64,000 bases of DNA from Eunapius fragilis (GCA_963681505.1 OY811971.1:11483242-11547241), one strand, 5' to 3'. Positions 45,585 through 57,265 are shown, numbered from the stretch's first letter. Program-made: numbers and translations. The notes: generated from the sequence alone by a model not told the origin.

Positions 45585-46565
45585 TTATGTATCTTCAGAA
45601 TACACATAAACAGATACAGATCCGTACGATGTTCGGTTCTGAGTTGTTAATGACAGATTTGGTTTGTTGACACTGTTTCTGGATTTGCCAATTACAATTC
45701 CAACTTTTTGAATAATTAGAACAATAAAGTAAATCATATTGCTAATGGGTGTGAGGACGGCAGCTTGCAGCGATATGTGGAAGGAGAACGATTGCGTAAT
45801 TATTTCAGCAATGAAGAAAATGGCATTTGCCATATCTTGGAGTAAGAAAATAATCAGCAGTACGATAATTATGTTCATGTTCGCCGTAGGTTGCCATTTA
45901 GTAAATGACTTTCTTCTGAGAACCCAACACCTGCAGAACGCAGCAGTGACCACTCCCACTGTGAACAACCACACGAGGGCACCCCAAATATGCCACATTA
46001 ATATGCTCTTCGTGATGTGAACGACGTCGACCCCGGAGGAGTTACAATGACGAACATATCTTAGCCAGCACACAAAATCGTCGTTTCCGTAGTGGCCACC
46101 GATGAAAGGCCATGGCACAAAGAGAAGGGGCACACCATAGGCTGCAACAAAGTAAATTATCTTGAGAATTTTGTACCTTTTCTGTTTCACTTCCTTGATA
46201 ACATGAAAATACTTTGGCTGAGTGATGAGGATGAGGAGGTGGGCTCCCAAGCACGTGACAATGACCAGAACGGTAATTATTATGTACTCTCTCACAGCCC
46301 CTAGTATTTCGCAGCCCACAAAATCTTTCAGAAGTACAAACCACTGAAAAGTCTCACACAGCTCAAACGAACAACAGCTGATTAGCAATAAGAAAAATAT
46401 TTCGTCTAAAATGTCTCTGGCGAACTTTTCTTTGTAGAAACATCGATTAAGGCAAAGTGATATCAGCCCAACAATCAGTGAGAGAAATGACAAACCACTG
46501 TAGACGAGGTTGGTGATCGTTATCTCTTTGTCCATTATTTCACACAAGGATTGATTGTTAGCCAT
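45585..46565 (-). CDS. Seven-transmembrane receptor, single exon
   Basis: 326 codons from ATG 46565 (MANNQSLCEIMDKEITITNL) to the stop at 45585. Seven hydrophobic segments are visible, around YSGLSFLSLIVGLISLCL, FFLLLISCCSFELC, IIITVLVIVTCLGAHLLILI, IIYFVAAYGVPLLFVPW, IWGALVWLFTVGVVTAAF, IIIVLLIIFLLQDMANAIFF and AAVLTPISNMIYFIVLII. A cysteine sits before TM3 (VGCEILG), with cysteines in the second extracellular loop (FVCWLRYVRHC). The short N-terminus, the CW in loop 2 and the overall length resemble the secretin/adhesion/cAMP-type receptor fold rather than rhodopsin type (no DRY or NPxxY). A Ser/Thr/Tyr-rich C-tail follows. Ligand and G-protein coupling are unknown. No frameshift is seen; it looks functional. 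Confidence 0.75.
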   Translation of the reverse strand: MANNQSLCEIMDKEITITNLVYSGLSFLSLIVGLISLCLNRCFYKEKFARDILDEIFFLLLISCCSFELCETFQWFVLLKDFVGCEILGAVREYIIITVLVIVTCLGAHLLILITQPKYFHVIKEVKQKRYKILKIIYFVAAYGVPLLFVPWPFIGGHYGNDDFVCWLRYVRHCNSSGVDVVHITKSILMWHIWGALVWLFTVGVVTAAFCRCWVLRRKSFTKWQPTANMNIIIVLLIIFLLQDMANAIFFIAEIITQSFSFHISLQAAVLTPISNMIYFIVLIIQKVGIVIGKSRNSVNKPNLSLTTQNRTSYGSVSVYVYSEDT

Positions 46566-49500
46566 ATAGCTAAGAAGATGTTAACAACGGAGAGAAAAAG
46601 CATGCGTGGCATTATTAAAAACTAAATGCAATCACACGTATTACATCAGGAATTCAGCATGAAATGCGTGCAAATGTTAAATAATTTTAACCGAATTGGG
46701 CCATGCATATCGCAAATCGTTTTGTGTGGTTGGAATCGTTAATTGGTTACACAAGATTAGTTTTCATTAAACAAATGAAACCGAGCATGCAGAGCTACAT
46801 GCATGTGTCTAAATTCCCATTGATTATCATGCTGCCATGCTGCGGGTAGCATATTTACAGGCTAATGGATTAGATGCAAGCTCTTTCAACTCAAACTTGT
46901 AGTTTATTTCTTCGTACCTTGTTGTGTATAATAAGCATGCAGAAAACGTGCTGAATGATGTATAACTGATCACAGTCGTAAAATATACTGCATACAATGC
47001 ATGTTTATTTATCCTATCAAGCACTTAAAAATAAAAAAAACATAAACAAATTATCTATCGCTACCTCAGGTGCTTAAAAGGATGCATTCTCACAGACGTG
47101 AGCGCACCATGCACACATTGATACATGCGTTGCTAAAATGGCATGCGTTATTAAATGATTTCTCTTGCCCCATGCAAACCCCAGTTGTTTTTAAATACTT
47201 TACCTCTAACGTCAAAAACTAATCACTCCAAGGAAACTGCATAGCAAGCATGTAAACACCCGTGTTAATTTAGTTTCTTACTTACAATGCAGCGCGCATG
47301 TGCATGGTAGCTTTACTGGTAAAGTATATATTTATAATCATTATACCATATAAGCATGTATTACCATTATAAAACTTGCTGATCTAATATGGAGATCCCC
47401 TATAGCACATGTACATATATGCGTCCCGAGGTCAATACATTAAGTTAGACTTTGAACCTACCGATTGAAATTGGAGGAGGCGAAACAAGCACGGTCGTGG
47501 AATTGAGAATTAATGGATTGGTCTAATTTAAAGCATTGTAATTACGCTATTTATATTCTACGTTTTATAAACTTTGGAGACGGCCCTTATCTATGTTTAC
47601 ATGCTTACGTATTGTGCTTCCTAAACAGAAGGTATTCACTACAAAAATAATGCATTAGCACCTGTACTATTTTAGACAAAGGTACAGTGCATGAGGAACT
47701 AACTCCAGCAATTACGGTTCTGACGTACTTGAAAGAAGGTTACGAATTTTAAAAATAACAATCTACGTACTTAGGTAAGGGCATACAGTTATGACTTACC
47801 AACGGCGCAGTGGTAAGTACCGGTGTCCATCGATCCTGTCACGTTTTATACGGCTAACCGTACCGGATCGTGCACGATGAACAGTGACCGTATTTTACCA
47901 ACACGTTCACGGTGGGGGGTTGACATGTGGCCGCCTGGATTCAGGTCAAGATCCGGACCAAACTAAAGCACAAATTAATATGATAAAAGCTTGCTATAAT
48001 ACACCCCAAAAACTACTCCCCTCCCATTGCTCTGCTAGCCCTCAAATTCTGGTACTCTCTCTAAAAGGGCTTTTTTTCAGCTTGAAATCGTCTAAGGTAC
48101 GAACGAGTTCAAGCGCTATATTATATCATTATTTTGCTGACGGGAACCGCAAGTTAAGCCAACCTGGGCGTTAACGTCGTCCGGCACTAGAAGCCAATTC
48201 AAGGCCGCATGCACCTATGTATCTATAATTAAAACAGCGTGACTCACAAAACAAGAGCAAATGAAATCAAAACAGCAAGTCCATAAAGTCAAAGTCCATG
48301 CAAGCAATAATTGATTTTCCATAAGAAAAATCTGATCATGACTTGTACCGCACTGGGCATGTTACAACAACAGATTATTATACAGTGTAAGATAAAAACG
48401 ATCCGCGGGAAACTGGCGTCAGAGTCTTGTTATCGTATTGTCACTTCGGGTGTGTGAATACTGCGTTGTGCCCATATTCCGACAAGTTCCCAGTGCTTGG
48501 TCATCCAATCAAGTTCCTTGCATAGTTGACCGACAGTTGGCGGCCAAATTTTTTGGCGGGTCACGGCTATCACCTCAATAGGTTGACGGTTAAGTGGTTT
48601 CGCGAAATAATTCAATTATCCATTCGTCCTACGGACGTAAGCCTCCGTATCGCTTATTGTTTGACGGTTGGCGGGCGCACCGCGGCATCAAAAGACTAGA
48701 AACATAATCGCGCTGCATGAGATTAACTGCTAAAAAGTAGGAGGTACAGTCCGTAGCCGAGCAGACTGAGAAATGTATACTAGAAAACGCTTTCGGCTCT
48801 GGCCGCCAAACAATTAAAAAAAATTTAAAAACTGTCATTCAAAACTATCACTAACAAAGACGTAGAACGTGATTCCGTTCTAGGAAGAACGCCGTAACAG
48901 CAGTTTTCAAATTTCGATTGGTCTTTAGGTGTTAATAACCGTGTGACGAAACCGCTGTTGGGAAACTGGGTCTGGTTACGTTATGCCTTTCCAAGTCAAT
49001 TTATATGGCTCTCCAATCCATAGCAAGGCCGCAGTGATCTTAAGCACCCCCTCCCCTAATTTTCTAGCAGAATCATTTTTATAAGCAAATGACAATAAGC
49101 CCCCTCCTCCCCCCCCCCCCCCCCCCCCCCCCGGGTTTATACAAAAGCCACCGCAGTTTAACGCGACGTCATTCCAGTCATTGGCAGCATCTGCATACTT
49201 GCAGGAGGGCCTGGCAGAGATATACATACAATGAATGCTGCATTTCGCTAGGAAACCAAAACGCATGATGCATTTACTATATGATACGCAATTGTACGTT
49301 CTATTACAGGGTACTACAGAAAGAAAAAAAAAGGGCGCGGCAACAAAGAATCTCAAGGAAAGCGCCACGATCAACACAAGGTATAGAACGACACAACTTT
49401 TATATACATCACGTGCAGTTGATAATACAGAGGCAAAAGTGCCAACAGGCGAGAAAACTCCTGTTGATAGCACCCACGAATGTGACAACAAACCCAAAAA

Positions 49501-49813
49501 TAAAGCAGTAATTAACAGTCTCAATGTAACATTAACGTCGGTTGGTCCAAGACCGAAACAGGAAGTTGTTCTATCTGAGCTGATCCAGGCGTTTGTACCA
49601 GGCATACCCATGCCCATCTGTCTGTATTGCTATTGGTCCCAGGGTGGTCAGAAAAAAATTTGTGGTACGGCTGTAGGCTAGCCCAGAGAAAGCCATCTCC
49701 GAGAGTTGAATTGTAAGTTATAGTAAGTTGTACATGTTTATAAAGCACATTGAAACGGATGTCTGTGTACAGGCACGACACTAGATTGACTAGAAGAGAC
49801 TGACCACGCGTTG
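46566..49813. other. Intergenic; one doubtful minus-strand membrane frame
   Basis: 46566-48975 shows only short frames on both strands. At 49617-48976 (minus) a 213-codon frame has two hydrophobic stretches (LRLLITALFLGLLSHSW and VLYLVLIVALSLRFFVAAPF), but its end runs through a poly-C/poly-G tract and an A-rich run supplies some of the phenylalanines. A plus frame at 49235-49681 overlaps it. Neither is convincing; the minus frame could be a first exon divergent from the 49814 gene. A C-run of about 23 lies at 49110-49132. Confidence 0.3.
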
Positions 49814-51544
49814 ATGCCAATGGACCAGCACGATTTAACACAGTTTCAAGTGGTTACGCTTTATCTAATACTTTGCTACGTTGGACGGTGCACAGGCAAT
49901 TACCTGAAATGTGAGAACTGTCCCAGCTATGTGTCCGAGGGATACCTAGCCTGCGACCAGAACGCATGTGATTGGTTACTCATCAATGGAAAATGGGCGG
50001 GAAACGTTACAGTAGGCGGAGACGTGGTGATTAGTAATTGTCCGTATGGGTACTGCCTATTTAATGATTCCAGTCAGTTCATTTGGATACCAAGTGACAT
50101 GGTCGCAACGATCGGGGATTTCCTGTGCAACACGACTCACAGGATGGGAATAGTGTGCGGTCAGTGTCAGCCGGGATACGCACCTGCCATTAATTACGGT
50201 GGATATGCAAGCGAGTGCGTTCCTTGTGACGGGCATAGTTCAAGAGTGAATTGGATCTACTACATCCTAGCGGTCTACGTACCTCTCCTTGTGGTCTTCC
50301 TTGTCATCATTGTGTTCAACATCCGCCTCACCACTGGTCCTTTGAACTCGTTCATACTATTTGCCCAAGTCGTATCGACCACGCTCGATATCGACCAACA
50401 AGGACAGACCCCTCTGAACGAGGTGTATGGGTCGAGGACCAGTGCTTTCAAAAAATCGTATCAAATCCCGTACGACTTCTTCAATCTCAACTTCTTTGGA
50501 AATCTTCTCCCGCCTTTCTGCCTCCACGAGAGACTGAATACACTTGACACCATAGCACTGCGCTACGTTGTAGGATTTTTCCCAGTTTTAATCATCATCG
50601 CAATAGTCCTTCTCCTACGATGTCAGAGGTGCTTTAAAGTGGGCCCTAAAATACCATCTTGCCTTCTAAAGTATCGCGTTGGTGCTTCAATAGTGCAAGC
50701 GTTTGCGGCATTCGTCCTTCTTTCCTACAACCGGTTATGCCAGATTACTGTTTACTTGCTAACACCCCTATTTACATTCGATCAATCTTTAACTCATGAA
50801 GTGGATAATCGGGTTTATTTTCAGGGCAACTATTTAACTACTGACGCTACTTACATCATTCGCTACAAGCTCCCAGCATACCTAGTGACTATCCTTCTGG
50901 TCATTGTGCCCGTCACGCTCCTCCACTATCCATTGAAGTGGGTGGAGCGATTGGTATTGAAAGTGAGCTGGTTGAGGAAAATGTACCCTTCTGCGAGCAT
51001 TGCCATATTGCTGGATACGTTCCAGGGCTGTTATAAAGACAATAAGCGCTACTTTGCCGGCCTCTATTTTGTGTTTCGACTGCTGCTGTTTTATGCGTTC
51101 TTGATACCTCGTCAGTTGTCGCTGCTCATACAGCAAATTCTGATTTCGTTTTATGTCTTTCTGTTCGCAATTTTAAAACCTTATAAAAACAGGCGTTTGA
51201 ACTATTTGGACGTCGCTATGTTCACAAACATGGCATTCATTAATGCATTTTCATGGTACGCAGTCAATCAGGTATTCACAAATCCATTGTCAACTCTTGT
51301 TCCGTGCATAATCACTGAATCCGTCTTGGTGTTCTTACCTCTGGTCTACCTCGCTGTATATTTTTTGTGGTACGCCACAGAGCGTTGTCATGAAGGAGCT
51401 AAAACAAAGATGAAGGTATGGTATAATAGAACGTTGTTCAGCAGAATATCAAGAATTGAAGTCGATAACGATACAGACCTTCTTATTGAGAGCCATGACG
51501 ATCTGCGGAAGTACGGTGATTTTATGGCTGCGCATGTGCAATAA
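49814..51544 (+). CDS. Multi-TM membrane protein of the Pmp-associated family, intact single exon
   Basis: 576 codons from ATG 49814 (MPMDQHDLTQF). An N-terminal signal sequence (VVTLYLILCYVGRCTG) is followed by a cysteine-rich ectodomain with KCENCPSYVSEGYLAC, NCPYGYCLFND, MGIVCGQCQPGYAP and SECVPCDGHS. Eight or nine hydrophobic segments start at about residue 148 (VNWIYYILAVYVPLLVVFLV), and the gene ends with an acidic cytoplasmic tail (DNDTDLLIESHDD). Segment order, the C-G-x-C ... C-x-x-C motif before TM1, and the following GPLNSFILFAQ / GTFNGLILYAN match the C-terminal half of the gene at 26250-29991, but here the long beta-helix repeat region is missing. This may be a short family form. 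Ion channel, receptor or adhesion roles are all possible. Confidence 0.8.
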   Translation: MPMDQHDLTQFQVVTLYLILCYVGRCTGNYLKCENCPSYVSEGYLACDQNACDWLLINGKWAGNVTVGGDVVISNCPYGYCLFNDSSQFIWIPSDMVATIGDFLCNTTHRMGIVCGQCQPGYAPAINYGGYASECVPCDGHSSRVNWIYYILAVYVPLLVVFLVIIVFNIRLTTGPLNSFILFAQVVSTTLDIDQQGQTPLNEVYGSRTSAFKKSYQIPYDFFNLNFFGNLLPPFCLHERLNTLDTIALRYVVGFFPVLIIIAIVLLLRCQRCFKVGPKIPSCLLKYRVGASIVQAFAAFVLLSYNRLCQITVYLLTPLFTFDQSLTHEVDNRVYFQGNYLTTDATYIIRYKLPAYLVTILLVIVPVTLLHYPLKWVERLVLKVSWLRKMYPSASIAILLDTFQGCYKDNKRYFAGLYFVFRLLLFYAFLIPRQLSLLIQQILISFYVFLFAILKPYKNRRLNYLDVAMFTNMAFINAFSWYAVNQVFTNPLSTLVPCIITESVLVFLPLVYLAVYFLWYATERCHEGAKTKMKVWYNRTLFSRISRIEVDNDTDLLIESHDDLRKYGDFMAAHVQ

Positions 51545-51742
51545 AAGTTATTAGCGTGAACTTTACGTGCATGCATGTATGTACAGGTAACACAAACTTT
51601 TTCTACATGAGTCAGTAGGTTTAATATGAATCAAAGGCAATGGTGCATGGTGTAAAAAGCAAGAGAACAAGGCTTCTGATTGAGAAGGGAAAATGCTATA
51701 TAATTATACCTACATGTATATAAGCAGCACATTCTTACTTTT

Positions 51743-51973
51743 TGGGACAGTGTCCCAGCAGAATCACCCTTGTGGTTCTTTTTCAAGTTTTCCAGGACAA
51801 TCGAAAGAAACATAACGCTCGCATTGAAATGTATGGCTATTAAAATTATGAGGGATAGTCCAGTTTAAGATGCGAAAGAGCCATTTAATAGAAGCCCTTT
51901 GGAATTCATGGAAAACCATGAAAACTTAAAAAACTAGCCAGAAGAGTGCATGATTTTGCTGGACACCATCCCA
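51743..51973. mobile_element. 231-bp MITE with the fold-back terminus
   Basis: Starts TGGGACAGTGTCCCAGCAGA and ends TTTTGCTGGACACCATCCCA. The interior (TCGAAAGAAACATAACGCTC, GCATTGAAATGTATGGCTA, GAGGGATAGTCCAGTTTA) is shared with 39935-40550 inside the giant fold-back elements. It is the minimal unit of that family. Confidence 0.85.
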
Positions 51974-52249
51974 TTTGTAACATATAGGTCTATGTGAAGA
52001 CTTCTTCTCTTGCTTTTTACGCCTTATATATATTTGCGTACATAAAACAAAGATTAGTCCTAGCAAGAAGTGTTCGTGGCGTCTTATTTTTTTAATACCT
52101 TCGAAAGCAATTCATAATTTAAAACTTTTTGTTTACATGTATCATGTGGTGACAAAATTATCACCGGTGTAAACAGATATCATATAATTAAGTGGAAAGC
52201 AATAGGCCTGTAGTGAATGGCTACAATTAAGCATACACTAATGTATCAT

Positions 52250-52553
52250 CATAGGCGGCCCCAGCGCTTACCGAAGGGAGGGGCCAACGCCACGAAGGGC
52301 GCCAAAAGGGGAGGGGCCAACGTCACGAAGGGCGCCAGAGGGGGAGGGGCATTATCAATTTTGCAATCTTAGTCGTTTGTTAATCGCTATTTGTACGCGC
52401 AGATGAGTGTTTGTAGTTATTTTACACATAGTTACATGTAGTAATCATATTGCAACGCTACAGTAAAAATTACTTACAGGGGTTGGGGGGGCGCCATAAC
52501 CAGGGGAGGGGGGGTGCCATGGCCCCCTGGGCCCCCCCCTGGGGCCGCCTATG
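52250..52553. mobile_element. 304-bp G/C-rich MITE, CATAGGCGGCCCC ends, ATCAT target duplication
   Basis: Starts CATAGGCGGCCCCAGCGC and ends CTGGGGCCGCCTATG. The 5-bp duplication ATCAT is at 52245-52249 and 52554-52558. Internal duplicate GGGGCCAACG(C/T)CACGAAGG. No coding capacity. Same style of ends as 24582, 31158 and 32252. Confidence 0.88.
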
Positions 52554-52558
52554 ATCAT

Positions 52559-53485
52559 TAACTCCAATACTCCCAAATCAATTTCAACTTGACTGTGACC
52601 TATTTTACATCTTGCAGCTCACTCTTGCAGGATCAACACAGGGAGCATGCCGAATACACATAGTTCAAGAGAGTTGACACTGAATCACCAATATAGTGAC
52701 ACAGATGGTTCTTCAATCAGTAAGTCTCTACAAGACTGAGAAGACATGAAGGTCAAGAACACAGAATTTTATTTTGTACATGTTTGTTTATGGTGCTATT
52801 ATTATTACACCAGTACTTCAAATGATCAGTAAAAATAAATTGTATACACATGCACACAAACCTATACATGTAAACATATACATAAAACACACATATACAC
52901 GTACGCTGTACATGCCGACTGTACATCATGTACAGTCACACCTGTCTAAATTTGACTTACAAAATTCTAGCAGGGAATATATAAGCACATGTACATGCCA
53001 TTATTTACCTTTAGTGTATTTTGTAAATTCAATCAATCAAAATAATAAATACATGTACACACACACACATAATTATACATAACACACATACGCATGTACA
53101 TAAAACACATGCACACATGTACACACATACCTAAAACATACACATGTATGCACACATATATACATAAAACATACACACTAACATACACGTACAAACACAT
53201 AACGCTCCGGTATAATACAGTTATACAACCATTTAGCCTATGACGGACAACGCTACTTTAATCATGTACATGTCACTACCATGCATTCATGCTACCCAGT
53301 ACTTGCAAGATCCTTCCATAAGAAGTCTGGTTGTCATGCCCAGGCATTCCTGTGTCCATTCTCTAAGTGGCAAACTCCTTTGTGTAATCGCCACCTTCGT
53401 CTTTGCAACATACAATCCCAATTAGTGCCCACTCCTAAACAAGGGGTAATGCCAATAAGTTAGTACATAACAATACTACAACATT
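52559..53485. other. No gene; CA/TG-rich repeats at 52840-53210
   Basis: Interspersed ACACACAT, ACATGTAC and ATAAAACACAC motifs, alternating purine-pyrimidine. Frames across it are low complexity. Nothing else is recognised. Confidence 0.6.
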
Positions 53486-53893
53486 AAAAAAACTGCCAGG
53501 TCTGGGCATGGCTAACTGACGATACATTGTATGTGGGGCGTGTCTCACTAACCATTCAAGTGAAGCGCGATTTGAAGGCCTTAAGCTATGAAAAAATAAG
53601 TGCATTGATTACTCTCATATAATCCGGTGGCACATAAGGAAAATATCATTTGGTTGGAAAACTATTAAGTAAATGAGATAAAATGAATGCACATTGGAAA
53701 CCTTGCATAATTAATGTGGAAGCGCGGATATAGGTACCTACAGTGCGAAGAAAAATTAGCCAAATAGTCCCCACATATTGCAAATCTGAGAGCACCTAGT
53801 TAGTTAGCTGCAGTTTTCTGAATGCGTCAATAGGACATTGAACCGAATACATGTACTGTGTAATCCTTTTGATCGCCAATTTCTCTATATGAT
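53486..53893 (+). repeat. ~400-bp direct repeat, copy 1
   Basis: Contains GGCATGGCTAACTGACGATA, GGGGCGTGTCTCACTAACCA, AAGCGCGATTTGAAGGCC, TCATATAATCCGGTGGCAC and CGCCAATTTCTC. It matches 55553-56028 in the same orientation with small indels and ends near 53893. It carries only the first part of the frame that continues in copy 2. Confidence 0.9.
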
Positions 53894-54629
53894 TTTAAGG
53901 CGTTCTCCTTTTAAAGTGTGCTCCTTTTAAAGTGCGTGACACTTTCTGTACAGTTCATGTGCATGCATTGTGTGCTTGCTACCATACATTGCACACACAC
54001 ATACATGTACACACACACACTCATGTAATCGTACATTTGTATGCCACAATATTTCGCTTCGTCACATCTGCTACCACACCTCCCTTGATCACACCCACCT
54101 GCTGGCTGCACTCCTCTGTGAGGTCTCCCTCCTCTCAATGTAATTGGTGTAGTCATGTCCTCTGTATATTGTCCTCTTCCATACTATATATAAACAAACA
54201 ATATTTTTAAATCATTATACAACAGACTATGAGTTTTGCTGCATAGTATGAGGACATGTACTATGATAAAATCACCATGGCAACTAGACATATGTACGTA
54301 CACAAATAAAAATTAATAATGCTAATATTGGTGTCTTATATCACTGTATCTGACTGGCCTATAAAGGATTACTGCAAGTGGTGCCCAGTGCCCAGACCTG
54401 GTTCAAATTCTGTGCCTTCTCCACGACACCCCGCTGGTCCCTGTTCTGTTCTGTCTCCATCTCCAAGGTGAGAGTGGCCCCCAGGCCTGCTGGCTCCGCC
54501 TTCCTCTCAGACTGGTAAGTGTGGGTCACCTTGCTGAGTCTGTCCTTATCTTCGTCACTGTTCTGGGCCTCCTCTGTTGAAGGAAAGTGGAAGGAGAGGA
54601 TCATGGAAGGAGGGAAGAGGCAAGGAGAG

Positions 54630-54909
54630 GGAGGGAGGGAGGGAGGGAGGGAGGGAGGGAGGGAGGGAGGGAGGGAGGGAGGGAGGGAGGGAGGGAGGGA
54701 GGGAGGGAGGGAGGGAGGGAGGGAGGGAGGGAGGGAGGGAGGGAGGGAGGGAGGGAGGGAGGGAGGGAGGGAGGGAGGGAGGGAGGGAGGGAGGGAGGGA
54801 GGGAGGGAGGGAGGGAGGGAGGGAGGGAGGGAGGGAGGGAGGGAGGGAGGGAGGGAGGGAGGGAGGGAGGGAGGGAGGGAGGGAGGGAGGGAGGGAGGGA
54901 GGGAGGGAG
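54630..54909. repeat. (GGGA)n microsatellite, about 280 bp
   Basis: An essentially perfect tetranucleotide repeat of about 70 units. Very long Gly-Arg-Glu frames on plus and Leu-Pro-Pro-Ser frames on minus are artefacts. Confidence 0.98.
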
Positions 54910-55552
54910 TGGGTAAATAGGCCAACCCTGCAAAGCTAAACTTGCCTTTGGTGAGCATTGATAGCTGGAGATTGAGCTGTGTACTGTGGAAAACAATGCA
55001 GAATGTCATCAAAACAAGCCAATTACATGTACATTCATGTACGTATGCACAAGGTAACACAACAACACACAAGAACTGATTCTTAGCATACATGTACATA
55101 TACATGTACATACTGGCATACGTGCACAGAGAGGGGGAGAGAGGATTCATAGCCACTCACACAACACATGCATACAGTCACACATACACATACAGTACTT
55201 GTTTGCTAGCTGTCGGGTATTCCGTAGCGCTGTCTCGCCATATGTCGCCATAGGGTCCACTCTATACAGTATTGTAGCTGTTAGCTGTGAGGTATTCCAT
55301 ATATATGTACGTATATACCGGTATTCAATGGAGGGTCCCACAGGTAGACTTCCAGGTCTTAAACCTCGTGGGATTGATCTCAGATATCGTCGTCTTTGTA
55401 CCGTTCGAAATCGTCCGTGGATTAGGAAGTACCGAACCAAAAGCGAAGAGCCACTAGTACCGTAAATAACGGTTAATAAATCACATGCACGTTAAGTTGT
55501 TGTGTCATTGTAGTGGTGGGTGGGGTCATATTTTAACTACTTGCAAAAAACA

Positions 55553-56028
55553 GTTCGGTCTGGGCACGGCTAACTGACGAAAGGGTAGCACGTGATATTA
55601 TGCGTTTTGTATGTGGGGTGTGTCTCACTAACCATTCAAGGGAAGCGCGATTTGAAGGCCCTAAGCTCTGAAAAAATAATGATAAATAAGTGCATTGATT
55701 ACTCTCATATAATCCGGTGGCACCTAAGGAAAATATAATTTGGTTGGGAAACTATTGATGACTGAATAAGTAAATGAGATAAAATGAATGGACATTGGAA
55801 ACCTTGCATAATTAATGTGGAAGTGCGGATATAGGTACCTACGGTGCGTGAAAGTACTCAAAAAATGCCAAATAGTCCCCACATTGCAAATCCGAGAGCA
55901 CCTAGTCAATATTTTTTTTTTCTGCAGTTAGATGTAGTTTTCTGAATGCGTCCATACATTTTCTATGGACATAGAATTACGCAATGACCGAATACCGCGT
56001 AATCCTTTTGACCGCCAATTTCTCGATA
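55553..56028 (+). repeat. ~400-bp direct repeat, copy 2
   Basis: Direct partner of 53486-53893, with a few short insertions (for example around 55577-55610 and the T-run at 55911-55920). It leads without a break into the coding-like sequence at 55960-56725. Confidence 0.9.
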
Positions 56029-56725
56029 TGTGTACTGACGAGTGCACTACGAGAGAGCAAGAGCTCGGCCTAACGTACGTTCCCGAGACTGTTGGAGACC
56101 TCCAGGACAAAATAGAGGAACAGATTAACATCCCCGCGTGTTTGGACAGAAGTTAAGGTTTGGACTCCCGGAGTTAATCACAAAGAAATCGCTTTGCTCG
56201 TACGGCAAAGGAGCGGAGATAATATAACCGTGGAACAGATGCAGAAATCCTGGAAATTGTCAGCTGTTCTTAAAAAAAGCATAGTTACAACTTCAAGCCC
56301 TGAAAATGGGAAAGCATCGACGTTAATAAACTACAGTACTAACACAGGTTTCCTTCAGTATACACATTCGCTTGACTCCAATCGCTTAGAAAAAAAATCT
56401 CGAATTGCCGTCTATTCATCATTACCAGCTGAGGATTGACTGCAGATCAAAAGCTGCACTCAAAAATATTGAAGTACCCATACAAAAATGCCGCGGGCCG
56501 GCGTCATTTGAAACCATCACGCTTGAGCTTGTATTAGTCGACATACTTTGGGTATTGTGTTGCCATCCTGAAAATGAAGTACATGTGATAAACATAAAAC
56601 ACAACATTGTTCGTCCATGCACTGTTTCGCGTTACGGAGTTAAGGTTATTTCATTGCCTAGAAACGCTCTCACACAAAACCACCTAAGTGCTGTGATAAC
56701 AAGTTCTCCTGGTCCAGACACTTGA
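55960..56725 (+). pseudogene. Unrecognised ORF with two frame breaks
   Basis: The frame at 55965-56156 reads MDIELRNDRIPRNPFDRQFL and LGLTYVPETVGDLQDKIEEQ. A +1 shift at about 56140 leads into VKVWTPGVNHKEIALLVRQR and RSGDNITVEQMQKSWKLSAV, which runs to 56439. A second shift at about 56435 leads to NIEVPIQKCRGPASFETITL and VKVISLPRNALTQ, ending at 56725. The three pieces look like one protein of about 250 residues with two 1-base indels. I do not recognise the family. The duplicated 5' segment at 53486 suggests either an element or a duplicated gene start. Confidence 0.5.
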
Positions 56726-57265
56726 TACCAATTATGTGCAGCATGCCTCACTTGGTAAGTAAAATGTGCCCTGAGCTATATATATAGCGTGGCATGCACG
56801 CGGCTGTGTGGTCGTGTTAATTTGTTGTAACTGAATTGCTATCTGTACGCACATTCCATGTGCACCTTCCATGCAGCTGCCCAGCATCACTGCACGTACA
56901 CCTCAAAATAGTGCCCAGAGCCATATGTTCTTGCAGTTGACCTGCTGAGTTCACTGTGTACAACAGCACCCCCTATTGACCTGCCAAGGACCATGTGCAT
57001 GCACTTATACCACGCACATTAATTTATTGCCCAGAATATAACAAGCTTCTTCTCTTAAATGCACTAAGCCATGCAAGCTAGCTAGAGCTCTAGGAATCAG
57101 ATCACTGTCTGCAAGACCCCTCTGTAAAATTTGCATGACATGGAGCATTACTACTCTAAGTTTGATCACTAACAACACTTGTTTTTAAATAATGGATAAT
57201 AAATAAGACAGATAGTTAATGGTACAATCGCCTAATGTATACTGGTAGATAATTACGTTCTTCAG
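56726..57265. other. No feature recognised
   Basis: Short frames only; no repeats or motifs of note. Confidence 0.4.

Noticed and set aside
54359-55156. 265-codon minus frame with long Leu-Pro-Pro-Ser repeat, and plus Gly-Arg-Glu frames
   Set aside because: Translation of the (GGGA)n microsatellite; no start context or splice structure.
53486-56028. LTR retrotransposon with ~400-bp LTRs
   Set aside because: The right copy reads straight into an ORF that starts within the repeat, and the 1.6 kb between copies has no gag/pol and is largely microsatellite.
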